In this document: positions 5,712 to 11,341 of the stretch, in pieces | How the letters are laid out: each line of letters opens with the position of its first letter | How positions within the stretch are numbered: the first letter of the stretch is position 1 | Source of the DNA: a virus | Virus record (IMG/VR): IMGVR_UViG_3300033571_004193 | Coordinates: 1 to 62,123 of that record | Direction: 5' to 3' (one strand) | Length of the DNA stretch: 62,123 nucleotides | Position numbers and translations under genes: made by a program | The notes under the pieces: model-generated | Told to the model about the DNA's origin: nothing | The model's database searches: none | What the model saw: only the letters and a program-made list of their open reading frames with translations

Positions 5712-6134
5712 ATGCAAGAGGGGGGTGATAATATGCAATTTACACGCAAAAACGCAATTCTGTGTCAGCGTGACACAGTACCAAATCCAATGCGCACAGG
5801 CACTTTCTTTAGCAACATGGTGCAACTAACATGGCTCGAAGAAGACAACAATATCCTTGTCTCATTCGGTTGCCTACAATGTGGCGAACAGACTCTAAGT
5901 CGTCCACAAATGTCAATCCATGTCGGGACACACAATCCCGACAATGCTAAGCCTAAGGTACGCGGTAAGTATAAGACCAAATCAGCCAAGAAGGCTGACG
6001 CGGTTACTACTGTTAGTAAGATGATTGACGACCTTACAGCAGAACGCGACCTATACAAGGCGCAAGCCCGCAAGTATCAAAAGCAACTTCAGGCGCTACG
6101 CGACCTGTTCAAAATTGACGATAATCTCGTCTAA
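5712..6134 (+). CDS. C2H2 zinc-finger / coiled-coil protein
   Basis: 140 residues (or 133 from ATG 5733, which has the site GAGGGGGG 5 nt upstream). Residues ~54-74 show C-x2-C-x12-H-x3-H, a classical C2H2 finger with CLQCGEQTL at its start. Then a basic linker (KPKVRGKYKTK) and a C-terminal helix with strong coiled-coil character (LTAERDLYKAQARKYQKQL). Likely a dimeric DNA-binding regulator, in the manner of Ros/MucR-type bacterial C2H2 proteins, though not clearly a member. Alone in its transcription unit. Confidence 0.7.
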   Translation: MQEGGDNMQFTRKNAILCQRDTVPNPMRTGTFFSNMVQLTWLEEDNNILVSFGCLQCGEQTLSRPQMSIHVGTHNPDNAKPKVRGKYKTKSAKKADAVTTVSKMIDDLTAERDLYKAQARKYQKQLQALRDLFKIDDNLV

Positions 6135-6164
6135 GGGTTTTACACCCCCCGTGTAAAGGCAACG

Positions 6165-6192
6165 AGCCCCCGCAGAGATGCGGGGGCTTTTT
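6165..6192 (+). terminator. Intrinsic terminator, unit 3
   Basis: AGCCCCCGCA pairs with TGCGGGGGCT followed by TTTT. A weaker hairpin, TTTACAC / GTGTAAA, lies just after the stop at 6139-6157. Confidence 0.85.
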
Positions 6193-6281
6193 GTTTGTGT
6201 TGGGCTTGTTGTTAATGGTTGATGTGTGTGTGAATAGCTTTCCATCTTTTATTAACTACTAGCAACAAGCCCAACACAAAC
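6193..6281 (+). repeat. Long inverted-repeat element B
   Basis: GTTTGTGTTGGGCTTGTTG starting at 6193 pairs with CAACAAGCCCAACACAAAC ending at 6281. Inner arm differs from A (GGCTTGTTG) yet stays complementary. The loop includes a GT-rich run and AGCTTT. Confidence 0.85.
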
Positions 6282-6294
6282 AACCAGGGCGCCC

Positions 6295-6360
6295 TGTGGA
6301 TAACTAGGTAAACAAATAGAGATAGCCTTATTGCATGAGAGCGAGAGATAAGCCTAAGAT
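6295..6360 (+). promoter_or_regulatory. Module promoter 4 (DnaA box, -35, -10)
   Basis: TGTGGATAA at 6295-6303, then CTAGGTAAAC. TTGCAT at 6331 is 36 nt from the box start (11 nt, about one helical turn, further than the other copies); -10 TAAGAT at 6355 with an 18-nt spacer. Predicted start near 6367, where the palindromic hairpin CGCGAG...CTCGCG (6368-6384) begins. Drives the DUF932 gene. Confidence 0.6.
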
Positions 6361-6407
6361 AAGCACACGCGAGACCGTCTCGCGCTATTTACCGAAGGGG
6401 GACTCTC

Positions 6408-7415
6408 GTGGCTCATGCGCTCGAGGTTCAAAATGGTGAAGTAGCCTTTGCTCTACGCGGTGCACCCGCGTGGCATGGGTTGGCTAACCGCACTTTCGGC
6501 ATTGACGAGCATGTCACAACCGCTGACATGCTAGAAAGTGCCAAATTGGCTGGCTGGGGTGTAGACCTCGAGCCTGTCCAATATCCGAGCGATTATCGCT
6601 CATCATCTGACCTATTCATGGTCACACGCACCAATCCATTCGACGCTGGCAAGGATGTCCTTGCGGTCGTTGGTAAGCGTTACCGCGTATTCCAAAATGA
6701 GGATTTATTCGCGTTCGGGGATAACATCCTCGACGGCGGTGCCTCATGGGAATCTGCTGGCTCAATCAAGGATGGCAAGGTTGTCTTTGGCTCCCTAGTT
6801 GTCCCTCGTGAGTTCATCCTCGACCCACAAGGTGCGAACGATAAGACTACGACTTACCTCTTGGTCTCATCTTCACATGACGGGTCTGCAAGTGTTACCG
6901 CGTCAATCACGCCTGTGCGTGTTGTCTGCCAAAACACTCTCAACATGGCGTTGCGTGGCGTTAAGCAATCTTTCAAGTTGCGCCACACTCTCAAGGCTGG
7001 CGAGCGCACTGCTGAGGCTCGTCGCGTATTGGGACTCACTTTCAATCACATGGACACTTTCGAGACTCTCGCTCGTGACCTGTTCCAGACCTCAATGGAC
7101 GCCAAGGGTTGGGATACTCTCGTGAACGCGGTTTATCCTAAGCCTGACGCACAATCAGCGCCTCAGTCACTCACCAAGTGGCAAGCCAAGCGCGACCTAC
7201 TGGATGATATTTATTTCCAGTCTCCTACCCAGACCAACATCAAGGGTAATTACTGGGGAGCGCTAAACGCTCTCACTGAGCGCCTAGATTATTTCCGCTC
7301 ATCACGCACCGCTAACGGCGAGGCTTTAATCGGTGCTGCTGCTGGTTTCGACCCTACTGTGAACGCTGAGAAGGCTCGTATCCTACGCGCCGTCCGCGAA
7401 CTCGCTAGCGTCTAA
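6408..7415 (+). CDS. DUF932 phage/plasmid-like protein
   Basis: 335 residues from GTG at 6408, with AAGGGGGAC upstream. The N-terminus (APAWHGLANRTFG), an FxxxDN region and SxTPVRVVCxNTLNMAL near residues 168-182 are hallmarks of the DUF932 / TIGR03299 family, common on phages and plasmids and often highly expressed. Molecular function is unknown. It is the only gene in its unit, with its own promoter, leader hairpin and terminator. Confidence 0.9.
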   Translation: MAHALEVQNGEVAFALRGAPAWHGLANRTFGIDEHVTTADMLESAKLAGWGVDLEPVQYPSDYRSSSDLFMVTRTNPFDAGKDVLAVVGKRYRVFQNEDLFAFGDNILDGGASWESAGSIKDGKVVFGSLVVPREFILDPQGANDKTTTYLLVSSSHDGSASVTASITPVRVVCQNTLNMALRGVKQSFKLRHTLKAGERTAEARRVLGLTFNHMDTFETLARDLFQTSMDAKGWDTLVNAVYPKPDAQSAPQSLTKWQAKRDLLDDIYFQSPTQTNIKGNYWGALNALTERLDYFRSSRTANGEALIGAAAGFDPTVNAEKARILRAVRELASV

Positions 7416-7427
7416 CAAGCCTAGCAA

Positions 7428-7460
7428 TCAGCCCCTAGCCAATCGGCTAGGGGCTGATTT
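7428..7460 (+). terminator. Intrinsic terminator, unit 4
   Basis: TCAGCCCCTAGCC pairs with GGCTAGGGGCTGA across the 4-nt loop AATC, followed by TTT. Confidence 0.85.
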
Positions 7461-7551
7461 GTTTGTGCTGGGGCTATATGGCTAGTAGTTAATACTCAGG
7501 GAAAGCTTATTCTCTCAAAATAGCCAGTAACCATATAGCCCCAGCACAAAC
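7461..7551 (+). repeat. Long inverted-repeat element C
   Basis: GTTTGTGCTGGGGCTATATGG starts at 7461 and its perfect complement ends at 7551 with CAGCACAAAC. Here both arms carry the C/G variant (GTGCTG / CAGCAC), a compensatory change within the conserved end. AAGCTT lies in the apical region. Confidence 0.87.
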
Positions 7552-7558
7552 ATTTGCC

Positions 7559-7613
7559 TGTGGATAAGTAAGTGAACTCGGTCTAGTAAGAGAATTAAAA
7601 GTGTGATTATACT
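7559..7613 (+). promoter_or_regulatory. Module promoter 5 (DnaA box, -10)
   Basis: TGTGGATAA at 7559-7567, then GTAAGTGAAC. The -35 position 25 nt on is TAGTAA (weak); -10 TATACT at 7608 with an 18-nt spacer. Predicted start at 7620, exactly the first base of the hairpin CTCGC/GCGAG (7620-7634). Confidence 0.55.
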
Positions 7614-7659
7614 TGGGGGCTCGCACCAAGCGAGAGAACTACTACCAAAGGGGTATCAC

Positions 7660-8139
7660 ATGGGTCTAGATATGTATCTAAAGGCAACAACTTACATCAA
7701 CAAGATTGACTACAACGCACAAGGCGATAGCGACGCTTGGGTTACTATGGAACAATTTGATAAGGTTGTTTCAGAGGCTGGCTTAGAAGCAGTCCACACC
7801 GACATCTATGGTGCAGAGGTTTCAGTTACCTGCGCCTACTGGCGCAAGGTCAATGCCGTTCATGGTTGGTTCGTACAGAACGTTCAGGGTGGCAACGACG
7901 ATTGTGGTAACTACTACGTTCCTAAGGCTAAGTTAGAGGAACTACGTGAAGCATGCCGTCAGGCTATCTTCCACAAAAATCCGTTGTTAATCAAGCCTAT
8001 GGAAGGGTTCTTCTTCGGTACTACAGATATTGACGAGTGGTACTGGAACGGGCTAAAAAGCACTATTAAACAGATTGACCGCGTACTTGCCTTGCCTAAT
8101 ATCGACGACTTGAGTTTCTACTATCAGTCGTCTTGGTAA
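7660..8139 (+). CDS. Conserved phage protein, MGLDMYL family
   Basis: 159 residues. Start at 7660 (MGLDMYL...) chosen over upstream GTG 7603 because of the ribosome site AAAGGGG and the conserved beginning. The YWRKVNAVHGWFV block and the later FFFGTTDIDEWY block are typical of a widespread phage family of unknown function. The His/Trp/Asp-rich conserved blocks suggest an enzyme-like pocket, but no reaction is known. Confidence 0.85.
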   Translation: MGLDMYLKATTYINKIDYNAQGDSDAWVTMEQFDKVVSEAGLEAVHTDIYGAEVSVTCAYWRKVNAVHGWFVQNVQGGNDDCGNYYVPKAKLEELREACRQAIFHKNPLLIKPMEGFFFGTTDIDEWYWNGLKSTIKQIDRVLALPNIDDLSFYYQSSW

Positions 8140-8149
8140 GACTATTAAG

Positions 8150-8176
8150 AAGCCCCGCAGAAATGCGGGGCTTTTT
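8150..8176 (+). terminator. Intrinsic terminator, unit 5
   Basis: AAGCCCCGCA pairs with TGCGGGGCTT followed by TTT. Confidence 0.85.
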
Positions 8177-8256
8177 GTTTGTGCTGGGCTTGGGGATGGG
8201 TATATTTAAAAGTAGTATTAATGCATCTCTTATTTATACCCAAGCCCAGCACAAAC
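8177..8256 (+). repeat. Long inverted-repeat element D
   Basis: GTTTGTGCTGGGCTT (8177 on) pairs with AAGCCCAGCACAAAC (ending 8256); pairing resumes as GGGTATA / TATACCC after a 6-nt bulge. Again the C/G compensatory variant of the outer arm. Confidence 0.83.
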
Positions 8257-8278
8257 ATTACTCGCCAGTAACATAGCC

Positions 8279-8333
8279 TGTGGATAACCAGGTGAACAAG
8301 AGTTTGAGAGGTGTCTGTTAGATAGTCTAATAT
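8279..8333 (+). promoter_or_regulatory. Module promoter 6 (DnaA box, -35, -10)
   Basis: TGTGGATAA at 8279-8287, then CCAGGTGAAC; TTGAGA at 8304 (25 nt from the box start), 18-nt spacer, TAATAT at 8328. Predicted start 8340 is the first base of the hairpin ATGAGCAC...GTGCTCAT (8340-8360). One of the best copies. Confidence 0.65.
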
Positions 8334-8360
8334 AAAGCCATGAGCACAAGGGGTGCTCAT

Positions 8361-8861
8361 ATGAGAGAAAGAGCGGGTATGTTCACACTCAACGACATCA
8401 CCTACTATGAGGAAAGCGACATCGCTGACCGCATAGCAAGTGAGCGCAGTACCGCAAGCGAGTGGGCTATAAATAGCCTACGCGCTGATAATCGCCATGA
8501 AACCTTGGCGATATTCAAAGCCGAGGTATCGGCTGGCTCAATGACGGAAGAAGATGCCGTCGAACTGTTTAATAAGATTGCTACAGCCTGTGGCTGGGAG
8601 CATGCTGAGGAGTCCGACTTACGGACACGATTTCGCGCAGAGGTTAGCCTCTTGGGTGAAGTTGTACTTGAACTTGACGATATTGAGGCGGACGACGAAG
8701 ACGACGCCAAGCAAAAAGTTCTAGATGATATTTCCTTCGATAATATCGAAGTTCGCGGTGACCTATCAGTCTTAGGTGATAGCGGTTCGTTCCGTGCGGG
8801 TACATGGGACCTAGATGATTTCCTAAATGATAACCTCGAAGTCGAGATATACGAGGCTTAG
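8361..8861 (+). CDS. Hypothetical acidic protein (module unit 6)
   Basis: 166 residues from ATG 8361; the ATG at 8340 lies in the leader hairpin, and 8379 is another possible start. For 8361 the ribosome site AAGGGG sits in the hairpin loop, so leader folding could modulate initiation. The second half has two beta-strand stretches around an acidic repeat (DDIEADDEDDAKQKVLDD). No family recognised. Confidence 0.7.
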   Translation: MRERAGMFTLNDITYYEESDIADRIASERSTASEWAINSLRADNRHETLAIFKAEVSAGSMTEEDAVELFNKIATACGWEHAEESDLRTRFRAEVSLLGEVVLELDDIEADDEDDAKQKVLDDISFDNIEVRGDLSVLGDSGSFRAGTWDLDDFLNDNLEVEIYEA

Positions 8862-8878
8862 CAGATACCCCTGCTAGG

Positions 8879-8905
8879 AAGCCCCCGCCGCAAGGTGGGG
8901 GCTTT
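8879..8905 (+). terminator. Intrinsic terminator, unit 6
   Basis: AAGCCCCCGCC pairs with GGTGGGGGCTT (one G-T pair) followed by TTT. Confidence 0.85.
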
Positions 8906-8919
8906 TTCATGCCGTAAAA

Positions 8920-9011
8920 GTTTGTGTTGGGGCTATTAGATGGCTATTTAAGCTTTTATTGCTTTAATAGATTCATCTATTAAAGCGCCATCTAATAGCC
9001 CCAACACAAAC
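8920..9011 (+). repeat. Long inverted-repeat element E
   Basis: Left arm from 8920 (GTTTGTGTTG then GGGCTATTAGATGGC) is perfectly complementary to the right arm ending at 9011 (GCCATCTAATAGCCC then CAACACAAAC): 25 bp of continuous pairing. AAGCTT lies in the AT-rich apical region. Confidence 0.88.
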
Positions 9012-9013
9012 CC

Positions 9014-9068
9014 TGTGGATAAGTAGATGAACAGCCCTCTGTGCAGATGAGAGATGAGAGATTAGTAT
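9014..9068 (+). promoter_or_regulatory. Module promoter 7 (DnaA box, -10)
   Basis: TGTGGATAA at 9014-9022, only 2 nt after element E, then GTAGATGAAC. The -35 position (25 nt) reads CTGTGC; -10 TAGTAT at 9063 with an 18-nt spacer. Predicted start near 9075, followed by a weak TTAC/GTAA hairpin. Confidence 0.5.
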
Positions 9069-9097
9069 TACGCCTGTTACTTAGTAAAGGAGATACT

Positions 9098-9619
9098 ATG
9101 AACAAGACAGAACGCAGAGAGCGTTTTACAGAACTAATGACGACAATAGAGTTATTAGGTAATCAGCATGACGAGAACTACGACCCTAAGTTCCCACGGG
9201 GGTCTTATGGTCTATCAGACGGCAACCTTAAAACCGCAGTAATGGCACAGGCTATGAGAGAAGATGATGAGTTCGTTGGTAACCTTATTAACGCGCTCGC
9301 CAACACAGGTCTAGGTGCATGCCAAGAAGCACACGAACGCGACGAACAACCAAGCGAGGACGACCTATCTTGCGCCACACTAGCAGTTCATGTGGCATGG
9401 GCTAAGGGCGCGTTTATGCCAATGGCGTTCCTAATGGGCACTATCGCCAAGATGATAGATGTCTTTGATATGGAAGTACCTGAGGACTTAACACTTATCC
9501 TTCGCAGTAACTCAGGTATGCAGGACAAGGCAAATATGTTTGACCCGATAGCACTATTAGATATGACGACGAAAGACTTGAAGCGTTATATCGAGGAAGG
9601 ATTGTCAAATGGCAACTAA
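9098..9619 (+). CDS. Hypothetical protein (module unit 7)
   Basis: 173 residues from ATG 9098, which has AAAGGAG upstream; an earlier ATG at 9041 lies in the promoter. Mostly helical, with a long Ala/Met-rich segment (VAWAKGAFMPMAFLMGTI). I see a faint likeness to the C-terminal part of actinobacterial DUF4192 proteins, not enough to assign it. Overlaps the next gene by 11 nt. Confidence 0.75.
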   Translation: MNKTERRERFTELMTTIELLGNQHDENYDPKFPRGSYGLSDGNLKTAVMAQAMREDDEFVGNLINALANTGLGACQEAHERDEQPSEDDLSCATLAVHVAWAKGAFMPMAFLMGTIAKMIDVFDMEVPEDLTLILRSNSGMQDKANMFDPIALLDMTTKDLKRYIEEGLSNGN

Positions 9620-9830
9620 GGTTATTAACGGCAAGAAAATGGTAGAAGTACCATTCACAGTTACCTTCAATGTGTGCGTAGAGGAACACGAATACCTGAA
9701 GTATGTAACTAGCGGTATCGTAGATGGGGCTATGGCACAAGCAGGTAAGGAAACCCTATTAGATAGTATTAAGCCCGTAATGGACAAGGCTAATGAAAAT
9801 TGGTCTTATATGATGATTGAGGTGGCGTAA
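9609..9830 (+). CDS. Hypothetical small protein
   Basis: 73 residues, one beta-rich half (MVEVPFTVTFNVCV) and one helical half. Coupled at both ends (TAATG-type overlap with the next gene). No family recognised. Confidence 0.7.
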   Translation: MATKVINGKKMVEVPFTVTFNVCVEEHEYLKYVTSGIVDGAMAQAGKETLLDSIKPVMDKANENWSYMMIEVA

Positions 9831-10234
9831 TGCAGATTAAAGACATGATGACACCTGCTATGTGTAAGAGCACTATCGGTGGGTGGATATGGTATTGCGA
9901 TAGTTGCGATACCCACGGCAACGCCAATTCCTCAGATGAGGCAGAGCATATGGCTGAGGCTCATGCGCTGTACCACTCATGGGATGAGGATGTGGAGTAC
10001 GACGAGGAGAAAGACCCTGACGGGGAGAACATAACCTCATATATGGAACTACCCTATGAAGAACGGGAGTTCTCACTCGCTAACTGGAGTATGGAGTGCC
10101 TACAAGCAACCTACCTTATTAGCGTAGATGACAACATTACCTACAACTATGGTGATGACTATGAAGATAAGACTATTAGACCGATAGATTTAGAAGTAGC
10201 CAACGAGATTAAGAAACGGATGGGATTAGCATAA
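9830..10234 (+). CDS. Zinc-finger-like acidic protein
   Basis: 134 residues. Near residues 22-44: WYCDSCDTHG followed by EHMAEAHALYH, a C-x2-C ... H-x(4)-H arrangement that could bind zinc. The middle is strongly acidic (DEDVEYDEEKDPDG). Function unknown; coupled to both neighbours. Confidence 0.7.
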   Translation: MQIKDMMTPAMCKSTIGGWIWYCDSCDTHGNANSSDEAEHMAEAHALYHSWDEDVEYDEEKDPDGENITSYMELPYEEREFSLANWSMECLQATYLISVDDNITYNYGDDYEDKTIRPIDLEVANEIKKRMGLA

Positions 10235-10749
10235 TGGGTATGGATGTATATGGAAATAACCCTATTAGTGAGAAGGGTGAGTATTTCCGCAACAATGTAT
10301 GGTGGTGGCGACCTTTGTGGGATTTCTGCGAGGAGATTGCCCCTGAACTGACACACGGAGTCCAAGGTCATACCAACGACGGAGATGGTCTAGATGAGGA
10401 AGGCGCTAAGGCGCTCGCTAATATCCTCACAATAAGCCTATCAGAAGGCGTTGTAGATACCTATGAGCAGAAGCGTAATGAGTATCTAGCAAGCCTACCT
10501 AAAGAGCCGTGCAAATACTGTGAGGCAACAGGTATCCGTACTGATAGCGTGGGCGTGGAGCACGGCATGGATGTACAAGTCTTATCAGATGCCGAGGCGA
10601 GCGCACTAGGTAGGACTATTGGATACTGTAATGGGTGTCAAGGCAAGGGAGAAACAGATAGTTGGGAGACACACTATCCGTTTAGTAGGACTAATGTACA
10701 AGAGTTTGCCGAGTTTCTAGCAGATAGTGGTGGTTTTAAAATCTGCTAG
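10234..10749 (+). CDS. Conserved phage protein with DnaJ-type zinc knuckles
   Basis: 171 residues. The opening (MGMDVYGNNPISEKGEYFRN and the following WWWRPLW) is typical of a phage family of unknown function. Near residues 93-100 and 129-135 it carries CKYCEATG and CNGCQGKG, the C-x2-C-x-G-x-G knuckles of DnaJ-like zinc domains. Last gene of unit 7, followed by a terminator. Confidence 0.85.
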   Translation: MGMDVYGNNPISEKGEYFRNNVWWWRPLWDFCEEIAPELTHGVQGHTNDGDGLDEEGAKALANILTISLSEGVVDTYEQKRNEYLASLPKEPCKYCEATGIRTDSVGVEHGMDVQVLSDAEASALGRTIGYCNGCQGKGETDSWETHYPFSRTNVQEFAEFLADSGGFKIC

Positions 10750-10786
10750 GATGTAGTATCTCCGCCCCCTTCGGGGATATACCACC

Positions 10787-10820
10787 AAAGCCCTCTGCTA
10801 GGACTAGCAGAGGGCTTTTA
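10787..10820 (+). terminator. Intrinsic terminator, unit 7
   Basis: A 14-bp stem, AAAGCCCTCTGCTA with TAGCAGAGGGCTTT, followed by TA. A small UUCG-loop hairpin (CCCCTTCGGGG) precedes it. Confidence 0.85.
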
Positions 10821-10839
10821 TCTGCCGCCAGCCTGGAAT

Positions 10840-10979
10840 GTTTGTGTTGGCCCACCCATCGCATAAATGTATTCAATTATACATTTATGCTAACCCACCC
10901 TTTTTGCCAGCCTTTTTATATTAAAAAGGCTGGATTCCTCTGTTGAGCAATAAGCCGTAGGCTATTGCTCAACACAAAC
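10840..10979 (+). repeat. Long inverted-repeat element F (composite)
   Basis: Same 10-bp ends (GTTTGTGTTG at 10840, CAACACAAAC ending 10979), but enclosing three separate hairpins: a perfect 12-bp stem GCATAAATGTAT (10861-10890), a 12-bp stem CCAGCCTTTTTA (10907-10933), and GTTGAGCAATAAGCC with its complement (10942-10973, one bulged A). It fills the first part of the 593-bp gene-free stretch 10750-11341. Confidence 0.8.
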
Positions 10980-10989
10980 ATTTGCCGCC

Positions 10990-11043
10990 TGTGGATAACT
11001 AGATGAACGAGAGTTTGACAAGCAAAGAGAGCCAATGATAAGA
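10990..11043 (+). promoter_or_regulatory. Module promoter 8 (DnaA box, consensus -35)
   Basis: TGTGGATAA at 10990-10998, then CTAGATGAAC; the perfect -35 TTGACA at 11015 is 25 nt from the box start; -10 candidates GATAAG or ATAAGA at 11037/11038. Predicted start near 11050. No gene follows until 11342; the stretch to 11225 has GGCT/AGCC hairpins and two GGTTGTTCA copies but no convincing gene, so a non-coding leader or small RNA is possible. Confidence 0.6.
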
Positions 11044-11225
11044 GAGTGAGAGAGCGCGTCTAATAGGCTTATTTAGCCGTTAGGCTACTGCCACCGAGCC
11101 GAAGGGAGTGTGCAGGGATACGACCAGATGAGAGGCTATGGGATAGGCTTATTATGATGATAGGTGGCGGTGGTGGCGGTAGAGAGGTTGTTCATAGGTT
11201 GTTCAGGGTAAAGAGAGGGAGAGGT

Positions 11226-11289
11226 TGTGGATAACTAGATGAACAGATTATAGAGCCGTCTTTAATATAGAGAGCCTATGCCCTAGTAT
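11226..11289 (+). promoter_or_regulatory. Module promoter 9 (DnaA box)
   Basis: TGTGGATAA at 11226-11234, then CTAGATGAAC. The best -10 is TAGTAT at 11284, with a poor -35 near 11262 (box distance 36, as in copy 4); TAATAT at 11263 is an alternative. A GATAC/GTATC hairpin (11300-11314) follows the predicted start. Drives the MoxR-VWA operon. Confidence 0.5.
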
Positions 11290-11341
11290 CTGAGGGTGGG
11301 ATACAGAAGGTATCTCCGTTACCGCACCGAAGGGTCACAAT

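Noticed and set aside
5482-10979. CRISPR array or transposon ends
   Set aside because: The repeats are inverted, unevenly spaced around genes and have no spacers of constant length; no transposase or target duplications were found.
11156-11236. 26-codon Gly/Arg-rich frame inside the promoter 8-9 interval
   Set aside because: No ribosome site, and it ends inside the DnaA box of promoter 9.
4059-11289. Reading the DnaA boxes as a clustered replication origin
   Set aside because: Boxes are spread hundreds to over a thousand bp apart and each is locked to a promoter; a regulatory role is better supported. Not fully excluded.
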